This document shows, piece after piece, positions 17,229-26,343 of a DNA stretch of 64,000 nucleotides. The position numbers and the translations under genes were made by a program. How positions within the stretch are numbered: position 1 is the stretch's first letter; each line of letters opens with the position of its first letter. The stretch spans positions 62,001 to 126,000 of the forward strand of contig JACPNQ010000003.1 of assembly GCA_016185425.1 (NCBI GenBank), written 5' to 3'. The stretch is from Acidobacteriota bacterium. Its GTDB lineage: Bacteria > Acidobacteriota > Terriglobia > Bryobacterales > Bryobacteraceae. The notes below the pieces were generated by a model. The model saw nothing but the letters and a program-made list of their open reading frames with translations, did not search any database and was not told where the DNA came from.

Positions 17229-17672
17229 CTACTTCCGGTCCCCCGCCGACAGACTCTCCAACTCCCGCCAGATATTGTCGTCGTGCTCCCGCCAGTTGTC
17301 GCCTTCGCCGGTGAAGTTCACCAGGGTTACGTTCAAGGTGCCGTGTCCAAATGTGCAGATATATTCCATTTGCGGCTTGCCGATGCGCAGCATTTTGTCC
17401 CACGCGCCTACGTTCACCGGCATACGCAGCCTGCGCAAACACGTCCGGCAACGGTACCGCTGGTCCAAAACGATCACATAGAGGGCGCCCGCCGCGGCAA
17501 GGAAATATACGAAGATGGCCGTCGTCCAGGTCAAATCCTGCCCGAATCGCCCGAGCTTCACGTCCTGGATCGTCGCCGGTTCGGGCAGGAAGGCTTCCAT
17601 ACCCATCCAGATTCCGGTAAAGAGGAGCGCGCCAAAGGCCAGCTTGGCTGCAAAGAAGAGCCAGTACCTCAT
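17229..17672 (-). CDS. Small two-helix membrane protein with CXXC/CX3H metal-site pattern
   Basis: 147 residues. Two hydrophobic segments (about 4-24 and 48-68) are followed by a soluble tail containing RCRTC, then about 30 residues later YICTFGHG. This gives a Cys2-CysHis arrangement that could bind zinc. I do not recognise a family. It lies alone between the penicillin-binding protein and proline dehydrogenase genes on the same strand, 66 and 92 bases away. Likely an inner-membrane protein with a cytoplasmic or periplasmic metal-binding tail; topology cannot be decided from the sequence. Confidence 0.75.
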   Translation of the reverse strand: MRYWLFFAAKLAFGALLFTGIWMGMEAFLPEPATIQDVKLGRFGQDLTWTTAIFVYFLAAAGALYVIVLDQRYRCRTCLRRLRMPVNVGAWDKMLRIGKPQMEYICTFGHGTLNVTLVNFTGEGDNWREHDDNIWRELESLSAGDRK

Positions 17673-17764
17673 ACGAACTTAGACTCCGGCGGCTTCAATT
17701 AAGTTGCTCCTATTAGATAACTATCTATCGGCAGCTTCCCCCTCGCGGTTTAGAGAAGCCCCAC

Positions 17765-18655
17765 TCAGCCGAACACTCCTCGCACCACAAACCAGACGTT
17801 CGCCGGCCGCTCCGCAAGTCGCCGCATGAAATACGGGTACCAGGCCTCTCCGTACGGTACGTAGAGCCGCAGCCGCCAACCTTCCCCAAGCAACTTCTCT
17901 TGCAGATCCCGCCGTATCCCGTATAGCATCTGAAACTCAAACTGGTCCCGCCCTGGCCGCATAGACAGAATATGTTCGATCATCTTCGCGTCATGCGTCG
18001 CGAACGCCGGGTAACTCCCCCGCTCCAGTAGCACCTCCGCCATCCTCTTATAGTTCTCATCCACATCCGCCTTTTCCTCCATCGCCAACTCCGGAGGTTC
18101 GTTGTACGCCCCCTTGCACAGGCGCACCGGCACTCGCAACGCATTCAACCGGTCGATATCTCCCGCCGTCCTGTGGAGATACGCCTGAATCACCCCGCGC
18201 ACCGGGCCCTCCGCCGCCATCTGTTCCAGGATCTCGAGCGTCCGCTCCGTGTAGGCGGCCGACTCCATGTCCACTTCCACGCGCGATGCCGCCTCCTTCG
18301 CCAGCTTCACCACCGGCATCAGGTTCTCCACGGTCACCGGGGTCGATAGATCCAATCCGAACTGCGTCAGCTTGATCGAAATCACCGCCCCGGCCTCCTG
18401 CGCAATCGCCCCGCGCAGTGCCTCCAACGCATTCCTCCCCGCCGCCGCGGCCTCTTCCGCCGTCGTTACGTTTTCACCCAACGGATCGAGCGCCGTAAGA
18501 ATTCCCCTGGCTTTCAACTCGCGGATGACCGCCAGACCATCCTCCAGCCGATTACCCGCAATGAACCGCCGGCTCAGCACACGCGCCGCCGGCGAGTTCT
18601 CCATCCACCGCCGCAACGCCGCTTGCGTCGATAGATACAGGAAGAAGTTCTTCAC
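17765..18655 (-). CDS. Proline dehydrogenase (stand-alone PRODH)
   Basis: 296 residues; FAD-dependent enzyme oxidising L-proline to pyrroline-5-carboxylate. The C-terminal signature YVPYGEAWYPYFMRRLAERP is the hallmark of the PRODH barrel, and ALDPLGEN and VRLCKGAY are further barrel strands with substrate or flavin contacts. Length fits the monofunctional bacterial enzyme (about 300). No P5C dehydrogenase gene is adjacent. The ATG overlaps the TGA of the upstream MutS-like gene as ATGA, so expression is probably coupled to a gene of apparently unrelated role. Confidence 0.93.
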   Translation of the reverse strand: MKNFFLYLSTQAALRRWMENSPAARVLSRRFIAGNRLEDGLAVIRELKARGILTALDPLGENVTTAEEAAAAGRNALEALRGAIAQEAGAVISIKLTQFGLDLSTPVTVENLMPVVKLAKEAASRVEVDMESAAYTERTLEILEQMAAEGPVRGVIQAYLHRTAGDIDRLNALRVPVRLCKGAYNEPPELAMEEKADVDENYKRMAEVLLERGSYPAFATHDAKMIEHILSMRPGRDQFEFQMLYGIRRDLQEKLLGEGWRLRLYVPYGEAWYPYFMRRLAERPANVWFVVRGVFG

Positions 18656-20442
18656 GGTACGTCCAGCCCCACGGCTCGCATCAGCGCAAGGGCGTTGCTG
18701 GTTTTCACCACGCCGGGCTTCATCCGATAGTCGAAGCGGATCTGTCCTTCGACGATCTGATCCTCAAAATGGACGTTCACGGCGTGGTTCTCAGGCCGCT
18801 CGGCAATCGCCGCCAGCGCCAGATCGTGCGTCGTCACCAGCCCCACCGCCCCCCGCCGGATCAGGGTCGCGATAATCCCCTCCGCGCCAATCTTCCGGTC
18901 GTGCGAGTTCGTCCCGCTCAGCAATTCATCCAGCAGGAATAGCAACCCCCTCTCCCCATCGGATAAATCGACAATCGCCTTCAGCCGCTGCAACTCCGCA
19001 TAAAACCGCGACGCCCCCTCCTGCAGCGAATCCACCGTCCGAATCGATGCCCCCAAAAAAAATGGTGTCAAAGACTGTTTTTCGGCCGATACCCGCGCGC
19101 CCGCATGAGCCAGGACGACATTCAGCCCGATCGTCCGCAGAAATGTACTCTTCCCGCTCATGTTCGACCCACTCACCAGCAGCAGTCGAGCAGCCTCGTC
19201 GAGCGTCCCGTCATTCACAACAGCCTTCTCACGGTCAATGAGCGGATGCCGCAGCCCTTTACCCCGAAACGCCGGCCCGCCGTTCAGCCACTCCGGCGCT
19301 ACCGTGTCGGGATTCTCAAAGTTCCAGGCCGCGAGCGAACACAGCGCCTCAAACTCCCCCGCCGCCATCAACCACGTATTCACCATCCGCCCGTTCTCCC
19401 GGCGCCACCTGTCCGTCGCACGGCAAAAATGCAGCGAGAACAGGAACAGCAAATCCAAAAGCCGGAACGCCTCATTGTCCAGCGAGTCGATCCACTCCGC
19501 CAGGTGCGCGAGCTTCGCGATCCGCGCGCTCGCCGGCGGTCCGTCCCGCCGAATCCGCTGCTGTATCTCGCGCAACAACTCATCATCGAAAGCCGACTCC
19601 TCCAGCAGCCGCAGCGCGCCCTCCAACACCCGCAAATCCATCCCCGCCTGCGAAGTTGAATGCAGCGTCTCCCGCACGCGCCCCTTGTGCAACTGCAAGA
19701 CGGCCGACGAGATCATCGCCGCCAGCAGCAGCGGACTCCACACCCAGAAATACAGCGCCGCGGCGACACAAATCACGGAAACCGTATTCGCGAAGTACAG
19801 CCATGCCGCGGCCTTCGGAAACAGGTGGGATTCATCCACCGCCCACGCCCGCAGCGCCTTCGGATGCAATCCCGTCTTCAAGTCGGTGCCCAACACCGCC
19901 AGCCGCTCCCGCAACTCCAGCCGGTCCGCCAGCTCTTCAGCCGCCGCCAGTCTCCGCGGCGCCGCGGGCGGCCCGTCCAGCCGCAATAGCCAGCCCGCCA
20001 GAATCGCCTCGCCCTCCCGGGTCCGCGCATGGCACATTCGTTCAAACAACCCGCCCGCGCCAAACAGATCCAGGTCGCCCGAATACGGATGATGCGCATC
20101 CGCAAACCGCTCCCCCCGCGAAACGGCCTTCGAGTAATCCCCCCGCAACCGCGCTAGCCCGCGTGCATAATGCTGCACCGCGCGCTCCGCCATCTCCATG
20201 CGCCGGATGACCCTCGCATGAAGCATCATGACCGCAAAAAAAAGCGCTAGCAACAGAAGGAACAGCCACGGAATATCGTCCGGCGTGCCCAGTGCCTTCC
20301 ACCCGCTGTAAGCGAGCATCGCGCCCATTGCCAGCCGCAAGTAACCGAAGTGATGATGCCGCCGCTCGTGCTCCTTGGCCGCCGTCTGCCGTTCGGTAAG
20401 GAGAGCTGCAAATCGCGAGCGCGGCGTGGATAAAATGTCCAA
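18652..20442 (-). CDS. Membrane-associated MutS-family ATPase
   Basis: 596 residues. Two hydrophobic helices (about 34-52 and 59-76) and a further hydrophobic region (about 205-245) precede a MutS-type ATPase domain with VSGSNMSGKST (Walker A, about residue 423-433), LLFLLDELLSGTN (Walker B) and LVTTHD. There is no mismatch-recognition domain or Smr domain, so it is neither MutS1 nor MutS2; it belongs to the short MutS-related group that often has membrane segments. Function of that group is not established. The start appears to be TTG at 20442; no ATG is available nearby. Coupled by ATGA to proline dehydrogenase. Confidence 0.85.
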   Translation of the reverse strand: MDILSTPRSRFAALLTERQTAAKEHERRHHHFGYLRLAMGAMLAYSGWKALGTPDDIPWLFLLLLALFFAVMMLHARVIRRMEMAERAVQHYARGLARLRGDYSKAVSRGERFADAHHPYSGDLDLFGAGGLFERMCHARTREGEAILAGWLLRLDGPPAAPRRLAAAEELADRLELRERLAVLGTDLKTGLHPKALRAWAVDESHLFPKAAAWLYFANTVSVICVAAALYFWVWSPLLLAAMISSAVLQLHKGRVRETLHSTSQAGMDLRVLEGALRLLEESAFDDELLREIQQRIRRDGPPASARIAKLAHLAEWIDSLDNEAFRLLDLLFLFSLHFCRATDRWRRENGRMVNTWLMAAGEFEALCSLAAWNFENPDTVAPEWLNGGPAFRGKGLRHPLIDREKAVVNDGTLDEAARLLLVSGSNMSGKSTFLRTIGLNVVLAHAGARVSAEKQSLTPFFLGASIRTVDSLQEGASRFYAELQRLKAIVDLSDGERGLLFLLDELLSGTNSHDRKIGAEGIIATLIRRGAVGLVTTHDLALAAIAERPENHAVNVHFEDQIVEGQIRFDYRMKPGVVKTSNALALMRAVGLDVP

Positions 20443-20765
20443 GCAACTCTATTGTGTCATTGCTCGCGCATTACCTCCCACTGCGCATTCGCCGCCACCA
20501 CGGGATTCCGGCTCTGCAATAACCCCGCAAGCGCGAACTTGCAAAGCCTCCGTCGTCTTCGGCCGCTCCTGCTCGGACGCGTTCAACAAGGTGACTAACA
20601 ATAGCCACGAAAATCTGCCCTGCACCCCCTGCTCTCGTCTCGGAAAAAAACTTCGGGGGCAAAAACTACTATCTAATTGATTCTACAGTCTTTAACATGC
20701 CGAAACAAACCAAGAATTAACCAAGGAACAAACCAACGGAAACGAAACGATCCAAACATGCCAGA
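20443..20765. other. Gene-poor divergent intergenic region
   Basis: About 320 bases between the divergent MutS-like and transporter genes. No convincing gene or RNA was seen. The last 70 bases are unusually A-rich (repeats of AAACAAACC-like words), unlike flanking DNA, and would form an unstructured leader for the transporter. A minus-strand run of seven T at about 20644-20650 lacks a clear stem before it. Promoters for both genes should lie here, but no confident hexamers were found. Confidence 0.4.
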
Positions 20766-21995
20766 CTGAACCTTATCGACCAGCCAAAACAAATAGAAAC
20801 GATTCTGATCTTTGCCGCCACCTTCCTCGTCCTTGGCATCGGTCGTCTCCCCGGCCTCAAAATCGATCGCACCGGTGCCTCTGTCATTGGCGCCGGCTTC
20901 ATGCTCGCCATAGGCGCCCTCACGATCGACGAAGCCTGGAACGCCATCCATCACGACACGATCTTCCTGCTCTTCGGCATGATGATCCTCATCGCCAACC
21001 TCCGTCTCAGCGGTTTCTTCACCCTGGCCGCACAAACTATCGTCCGCCGCGCCCATCACCCCATCACCCTTCTTTCCACCATCGTCGCCACAACTGCCAT
21101 CTTCAGCGCCCTCTTCGTCAACGACACCATGTGCCTCGTCATGACACCCCTCGTCCTCGAAATCACCCTCACTCTCCGCCGCAATCCTCTGCCCTATCTC
21201 ATCGGCGTGGCCGTCGCCTCCAATGTTGGCAGCGTCGCCACCATCACCGGCAACCCGCAGAACATGATGATCGGCAGCTACTCCGGCCTCTCGTACGCGA
21301 CCTTCTTCTTCAGCCTCGCTCCCCTGGCCGTCATCGGCTCTCTCCTCGCCATCGGACTCATCGTCCTGCTCTATCGGAACGAATTCAAAGCTACCGGCCC
21401 GCTCGACATCGAACCGCACGACCCGGAAATCGATCGCCTGCTCATCTTCAAATCGATCGCTGCCTCCGCCGTGCTCTTCGTCGCCTTCTTCGCCGGCGTG
21501 CCCGTCGCTAAAGCCGCCATGGTCGCCGGCGCCCTCCTCCTCATCACCCGCCGCATCCACCCCGAACGCATCTACGAGCAGATCGACTGGTCGCTCCTCG
21601 TCATGTTCTCCGGCCTCTTCGTTGTTCTTGAAGCCGTCGAAAAAACCTCCCTCAACGAGCACTTCCTCCAACTCGCCAGTTCACTCCGGCTCCAGAACGT
21701 TGGCGTGCTCAGCCTCCTCTCCGCCGCTCTTTCGAACCTTATCTCCAACGTCCCCGCGGTCATGGTCTTGAAACCGGTTGTGCAACGGCTCCCCGACGCG
21801 AAAACAGGCTGGCTCGCCTTGGCAATGTCCTCTACTCTCGCCGGGAACCTCACCCTCCTCGGCTCGGTCGCCAACTTGATCGTTGTCGAACAGGCCCGCA
21901 AAAAAGTTGCCATTTCGTTTTGGGAGTACACGCGCGTCGGACTCCCCCTCACCATCCTCACCATCGCCTTTGGCGCTTGGTGGCTGACTCTGTGA
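20766..21995 (+). CDS. SLC13/ArsB-NhaD-type anion transporter, start unresolved
   Basis: Polytopic membrane protein of the ion-transporter superfamily. Family signatures are GRLPGLKIDRTGAS, FVNDTMCLVMTPLV, and the two inverted-repeat signatures SNVGSVATITGNPQN and AALSNLISNVPAVMVL. These fit the SLC13/ArsB/CitMHS group that moves anions with Na+ or H+; the substrate is not predictable. The first in-frame ATG (20901) would delete the first transmembrane helix and the GRLPGL motif, which are plainly coded upstream. In-frame coding is open back to 20721, with CTG at 20766 but no ATG, GTG or TTG. An ATG at 20758 is one frame off and meets TGA after three codons. So this is either a non-AUG start or a one-base frameshift. 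Start given is approximate. Confidence 0.8.
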   Translation: MNLIDQPKQIETILIFAATFLVLGIGRLPGLKIDRTGASVIGAGFMLAIGALTIDEAWNAIHHDTIFLLFGMMILIANLRLSGFFTLAAQTIVRRAHHPITLLSTIVATTAIFSALFVNDTMCLVMTPLVLEITLTLRRNPLPYLIGVAVASNVGSVATITGNPQNMMIGSYSGLSYATFFFSLAPLAVIGSLLAIGLIVLLYRNEFKATGPLDIEPHDPEIDRLLIFKSIAASAVLFVAFFAGVPVAKAAMVAGALLLITRRIHPERIYEQIDWSLLVMFSGLFVVLEAVEKTSLNEHFLQLASSLRLQNVGVLSLLSAALSNLISNVPAVMVLKPVVQRLPDAKTGWLALAMSSTLAGNLTLLGSVANLIVVEQARKKVAISFWEYTRVGLPLTILTIAFGAWWLTL

Positions 21996-22007
21996 TACCT
22001 TCCCACC

Positions 22008-22586
22008 ATGCGTCTCTTCGCCCGGGCCCTGCCGCTCATCGCCGGCGCCTGTCTGGCCCAGAATCCCGTCGTTGTTGAAAATGGCTGGGTCCGGGTCGTC
22101 CGCGCCGCCAACATTCCCGGCCAGCTCAGCCGCCCGCACGTCCATCTCGTCAACCGCGTGATGATCCACCTGGACAAAGGCGCCCTCCGGATCGACAACA
22201 AGGAAACCGGTGTCGCCCGCGACATCCCCTTCCGCGCCGGCGAAGTCCGCTGGGACCCGCGAGTTGGCCTCCACACCAGCGAAAATACCGGTGGTACCGC
22301 CATCCGCATCGTCGAAATCGAGCTCAATGACAACCCGCCTCGCGCGGACAAAGCCCCGGATAGACTCCCCGCCCCGGCCAGCCGCTACAAGGCGGAAATG
22401 GAAAATGGGCAGGTTCGCATTCTCCGGACCACGCTGAATGCGAACGAAAAGTCTCTCGGCTTCGCGACGCCGATAGTCGCCGTCCGCCTCTCAGACGGCG
22501 AAACCCTCTTCCGCCCGGCAAACGGCCCAGCCGTCACCAACGAGACCACTCAACCCGCCGATTGGATCTTCGTCGAGCTTAAATAA
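22008..22586 (+). CDS. Secreted cupin-like protein
   Basis: 192 residues with a signal peptide (about 1-17, ending CLAQ). Two similar halves each contain an ENGWVRVVRA/ENGQVRILRT-type opening strand, suggesting a duplicated double-stranded beta-helix (bicupin-like) fold. HVHLVNRVMIHL gives potential metal-ligand histidines in the first half; the second half lacks them. I do not recognise a named family. Starts 12 bases after the transporter stop and may be co-transcribed. Its stop overlaps the convergent PAP2 phosphatase gene by eight bases. Confidence 0.72.
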   Translation: MRLFARALPLIAGACLAQNPVVVENGWVRVVRAANIPGQLSRPHVHLVNRVMIHLDKGALRIDNKETGVARDIPFRAGEVRWDPRVGLHTSENTGGTAIRIVEIELNDNPPRADKAPDRLPAPASRYKAEMENGQVRILRTTLNANEKSLGFATPIVAVRLSDGETLFRPANGPAVTNETTQPADWIFVELK

Positions 22587-23124
22587 TCGCCGCGGTTCCG
22601 ACGCCTAACAACGCACCCAGCGCTGCCCCGGCCAGCACATCGCTCAGAAAGTGCATGCCCAGGAGAATGCGCGATAACGCAATGCTAACGGCACAGAACA
22701 GCAGCCCCAGCCACTGATCCGGATAGTACAGCATCAACGGCGTCGCCACCGCAAACGCCGTCATCGTATGCCCGCTCGGAAACGAAAACTGGTCCGGCGG
22801 CAGTAGCGTCGCCCAGGCGTGCCCGGCAATCGCGCATGGCCGCGGCCGGTGCGCCGCCTTCTTCAAAATCAAAAACAACCAGATCCCAACCGCACTGGCC
22901 AGAGCCGCCGCGCCTACCGCGCGAAACCTCTCCTCGCCCCCAAAAAACAACACGGCGATACCAATCGCGTACCACAGCCACCCGTCTCCGCCCCGCGTCG
23001 CGCAGATCATCCACAGCCGGATCCACTTCGGCGCGATCCAATTGTTGCAGCGCCGCATCACCCGCAGATCGCGGTCGGCAATGAACCCGAGAACATTCGC
23101 CGGAAACATGTTCTTAGTTCTCAT
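22579..23124 (-). CDS. PAP2-family membrane phosphatase
   Basis: 181 residues, about five membrane helices. The three PAP2 motifs are present in order: KKAAHRPRP (KX6RP), FPSGHTM (PSGH) and SRILLGMHFLSDV (SRX5HX3D). The catalytic histidines in motifs 2 and 3 are intact. Family members dephosphorylate undecaprenyl diphosphate, phosphatidic acid or related lipid phosphates at the membrane surface. The exact substrate is unknown. It is divergent from the glycolipid-type glycosyltransferase at 23235, which may point to membrane-lipid metabolism. A second in-frame ATG five codons in is an alternative start. Confidence 0.88.
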   Translation of the reverse strand: MRTKNMFPANVLGFIADRDLRVMRRCNNWIAPKWIRLWMICATRGGDGWLWYAIGIAVLFFGGEERFRAVGAAALASAVGIWLFLILKKAAHRPRPCAIAGHAWATLLPPDQFSFPSGHTMTAFAVATPLMLYYPDQWLGLLFCAVSIALSRILLGMHFLSDVLAGAALGALLGVGTAAII

Positions 23125-23234
23125 GCCCTTCCTTTACTCCGCGCTGCGTTACAACTCGTTGAACTCTCCAAAAGACATTCGTGAATCGATTTGTTTGGAA
23201 ACGCGCCCCGGTACAATGACAGAAAGACTAACTC

Positions 23235-24380
23235 GTGGCCAAAAGACCAGCCGTTGACTTCATATTCTTCGACGCCGGCGGCGGACACCGCGCCGCGGCC
23301 ACCGCCCTGGAGGCCGTCATCAAACAACAGGACCGCCCCTGGGACATCCGGCTCATCGACCTCCAGGACGTCCTCGACGAACTCGACATCTTCCGCAAGC
23401 TCACCGGCCTCCGTCTCGAGGACATCTACAATCGCATCCTCGAAAATGGTTGGACGCTCGGCTCCGCCCAACTGTTGCCGCTCATGCACGGCATCATCCG
23501 CCTCTATCACCCCGCCCAGGTCCGTGTGCTCACAAAATTCTGGGGCGGTAACACCCCGGACATGGTCGTCTCCCTTGTCCCGAACTTCGATCGATCGATG
23601 TGGCAGGCGTTGCAAAAGGTAAACCCGAAGATCCCTTTCGTTACGGTCTTAACGGACATGGCCGACTATCCACCACACTTCTGGATCGAAAAGCAAAAGC
23701 AACTCTTCATCTGCGGCACGGATCGCGCCATGCAACAGGTACGCGACATCAGCCCCGAAAGTTCCGCCCATCGCGTTTCGGGCATGATCCTCAACCCCAG
23801 GTTCTACTCCGTCCCCCCTGTCGACATTCCCTCCGAACGCCAAAAACTTGGCCTCGACCCCGCCCGGCCGACCGGCGTGGTTCTCTTCGGTGGCATGGGC
23901 TCGGAAAAAATGGACGGCATCCTGGAACGCATCGATCAATCGAACCTCGACGTCCAGCTCATCCTCATCTGCGGCAAAAACGAAAAACTTCGCAAACGCC
24001 TCGACGAACGCGCCACGCGCATCGCCAGGTTCGTCGAAGGCTTCACCCGCGAAGTTCCCCGCTATATGCAATTGGCGGACTTCCTCATCGGCAAACCGGG
24101 CCCCGGCTCCATCAGCGAAGCGATCCACATGGGCCTCCCTGTCATCGTCGAAAAGAACTCCTGGACTCTCCCCCAGGAACGCTTCAACGCCGATTGGGTC
24201 GTCGAACAAAACGTCGGCGAGTCCCTCGCGGGCTTCCACGAAATCGTCCCCGCTCTCGAGCGGATGATCGCGCCCGGCCGCCTCGCCCAACTCCGGCAAA
24301 ATGCCCGCGCCGTTCAAAATCGCGGCATCTTCGAAGTTACCGATCTGCTGCAATCGTTTCTCGATAAAATCCGGGAATGA
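23235..24380 (+). CDS. MGDG-synthase/MurG-like glycosyltransferase (GT28)
   Basis: 381 residues, GTG start. The N-terminal DAGGGHRAAATALE matches the glycine-rich acceptor-lipid motif of monogalactosyldiacylglycerol synthases and related processive glycosyltransferases. A GT-B C-terminal domain carries VVLFGGMGSEKM and IGKPGPGSISEAIHMGLPVIVE, the nucleotide-sugar binding loop. Probably a peripheral inner-membrane enzyme transferring a sugar from UDP-sugar to diacylglycerol or another lipid; donor and acceptor cannot be told from sequence. Its TGA overlaps the ATG of the following hydrolase (ATGA), implying translational coupling. Confidence 0.87.
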   Translation: MAKRPAVDFIFFDAGGGHRAAATALEAVIKQQDRPWDIRLIDLQDVLDELDIFRKLTGLRLEDIYNRILENGWTLGSAQLLPLMHGIIRLYHPAQVRVLTKFWGGNTPDMVVSLVPNFDRSMWQALQKVNPKIPFVTVLTDMADYPPHFWIEKQKQLFICGTDRAMQQVRDISPESSAHRVSGMILNPRFYSVPPVDIPSERQKLGLDPARPTGVVLFGGMGSEKMDGILERIDQSNLDVQLILICGKNEKLRKRLDERATRIARFVEGFTREVPRYMQLADFLIGKPGPGSISEAIHMGLPVIVEKNSWTLPQERFNADWVVEQNVGESLAGFHEIVPALERMIAPGRLAQLRQNARAVQNRGIFEVTDLLQSFLDKIRE

Positions 24381-26308
24381 AACTTCTCGCCGGCCTGGCG
24401 CTGCTCGCCTGCACTGCCTGCTCGCAAACCTACAACGAGTGGATCAATAACATCGCGCAGGCCCAGCTCGCCACGCGCAAAGCCGGTATCCGCCAGATCA
24501 AAACCCGCGCCGATGCCGAAGCGCACCAGCGCACCGTTCATGCGAAAATCCTCGAAGTCTACGGCGGTCTTCCCACATACCGCGGGCCCCTCAATGCCCG
24601 CACTACCGGTACCCTCGACACCGCCGAATACAAAATCGAAAAGGTGATGTTTGAAAGCCTGCCCAAATACTGGGTCACCGGCAATCTCTACCTCCCAAAA
24701 TCGCCCGGCAAACACCCCGCGGTTCTCTATGCCATCGGCCACTGGAACGAGGGCAAGCCCGCCGCCCAGCGCATGGCCGCCAACCTGGCCATGCAAGGCT
24801 TCGTCGTCCTCGCCTTTGACCCCATGGGCCAAGGCGAGCGATTCCAAGGATACTGGTCCCGTGCCGGAGTATCGTTAGTCGCGCCCGGCGTCCCTCAGCA
24901 CTGGACCGCCGGCACCGCCGCCATCCTCATCAATCAAACGCTCTCCTCGTTTTTCGTCTGGGATGGCATCCGCGCCCTCGATTACCTCACCAGCCGCGCC
25001 GAAGTCGACGCCGACCGCATCGGCTGCACCGGCTGCTCCGGCGGCGGCACGCAATCCACCTACATCTCCGCCCTCGACCCACGCGTCAAAGTCGCCGCGC
25101 CTCTCTGCTATATGCAGTCGTTCGAAGTCCTCTTCCCCGGCCCCATCGGCGACTCCGAACAGAGCCCGCCCGGCTTCCTCGCCCGCGGTCTCGACCAAAC
25201 CGACTACGTCGAGCTCTTCGCGCCCAAACCCTGGTTCATCGGCTCCACCAAGGAGGATTTCTTCACACCCGCCGGCGCCAAGCCCCTTTATGAAGAGGCC
25301 CGCAACTTCTACGAGTTGCTCGGCGCCCAGGACCGAATCAAGTGGATCGTCGGCCCCGGCGGCCACGGAACGCCGATCGAGATCCGCGAAGGCGTCTACG
25401 AGTGGTTCAACCGCTGGCTCAACAACGGCAGCGCCAACTGGAAGGAACGCCAGGTGAAGATGTTCGCCAACGAAGATCTCCGTGTCACCGCTACCGGCCA
25501 ACTCGCCGCGGACTCCCGCGACCTCGCCGAAATCCTGCGCGAACAGCGCACCGCCAAACCCGTCTCCGGCACTCTCGATGAGTACGTGCGCAAACTCGCT
25601 CTCGTGCAGCCCGCCTCCGCCAAACCCGCCGTTGAGTCCGAACAAAAATCGGACGGCCTCGTCATCCGCAAGCTAAAGATAACCACCGAGCCCGGCGTCA
25701 CGCTCGACGGCTGGCTCGTCCGTCCCGATAATCAATCCCAACTCCCCGGTGTTGTGCACGTCGAGCGGACCGCCAAACTCTCCGCCCGCGCCATCGAAAT
25801 CGCCAAGTCCGGCGCGCAGGTCTTCGCCATCATGCCGCGCGCCCTTCCCGCCCCAACGCGCTTCACCGAACACGGCGATTGGGAAGCCGCCACCCGCGCC
25901 TGGCTTGCCGGACGAAATCTGCCTGCCATGCGTGCCATCGACATCGCCACCGCCGCCCGCGCGCTCGACACAACCGGCCCCATCCGCGGTGTCGCCGACG
26001 GCGTTCACTCCGTCGCACTTCTCCTCGCCTCCCGCCTCGAACCGCGTCTCCATCGTCTCTGGCTGGAACGCGCGCCCTATAGCTTCGCCCCGGTCTTCGA
26101 TTCCCCCCGCCACCTCGGCCTCCACGACGCCGTGATGCCCGGTTTCTACACCCGCTGGGATTTAGCCGACCTCGCCCAAAGCCGCGAAGTCACATGGATG
26201 CAGCCCAACGATTGGAACAACAACATCGTCGTTCTCAACGGCCCCCTGTACCGGTACCGCGCCTTCGATGAAATGAACGAAGGAATCATCAACTGGTTGC
26301 TGCGCTGA
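24377..26308 (+). CDS. Secreted acetylxylan-esterase-like alpha/beta hydrolase
   Basis: 643 residues. N-terminal signal with Cys at positions 12 and 15, so it may be a lipoprotein, though the lipobox is not ideal. The alpha/beta hydrolase core (about 85-365) has AFDPMGQGE after strand 4 and the nucleophile elbow GCSGG (Ser 221), with a late GPGGHG supplying the likely His. This pattern matches the abhydrolase/acetylxylan esterase-like proteins common in Acidobacteria and Planctomycetes. Residues 440-643 look like a second, degenerate hydrolase-like domain with no obvious catalytic Ser. Coupled by ATGA to the upstream glycosyltransferase; substrate unknown. Confidence 0.83.
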   Translation: MKLLAGLALLACTACSQTYNEWINNIAQAQLATRKAGIRQIKTRADAEAHQRTVHAKILEVYGGLPTYRGPLNARTTGTLDTAEYKIEKVMFESLPKYWVTGNLYLPKSPGKHPAVLYAIGHWNEGKPAAQRMAANLAMQGFVVLAFDPMGQGERFQGYWSRAGVSLVAPGVPQHWTAGTAAILINQTLSSFFVWDGIRALDYLTSRAEVDADRIGCTGCSGGGTQSTYISALDPRVKVAAPLCYMQSFEVLFPGPIGDSEQSPPGFLARGLDQTDYVELFAPKPWFIGSTKEDFFTPAGAKPLYEEARNFYELLGAQDRIKWIVGPGGHGTPIEIREGVYEWFNRWLNNGSANWKERQVKMFANEDLRVTATGQLAADSRDLAEILREQRTAKPVSGTLDEYVRKLALVQPASAKPAVESEQKSDGLVIRKLKITTEPGVTLDGWLVRPDNQSQLPGVVHVERTAKLSARAIEIAKSGAQVFAIMPRALPAPTRFTEHGDWEAATRAWLAGRNLPAMRAIDIATAARALDTTGPIRGVADGVHSVALLLASRLEPRLHRLWLERAPYSFAPVFDSPRHLGLHDAVMPGFYTRWDLADLAQSREVTWMQPNDWNNNIVVLNGPLYRYRAFDEMNEGIINWLLR

Positions 26309-26343
26309 AACGGCGCCCGTCAGCCGCACGTCACGATAACTAG

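Noticed and set aside
20673..21671. 332-codon minus-strand frame rich in Glu, Asp and Gly
   Set aside because: It is antisense to the anion transporter; the acidic, repetitive composition is a mirror image of the C-rich codon use of the real gene.
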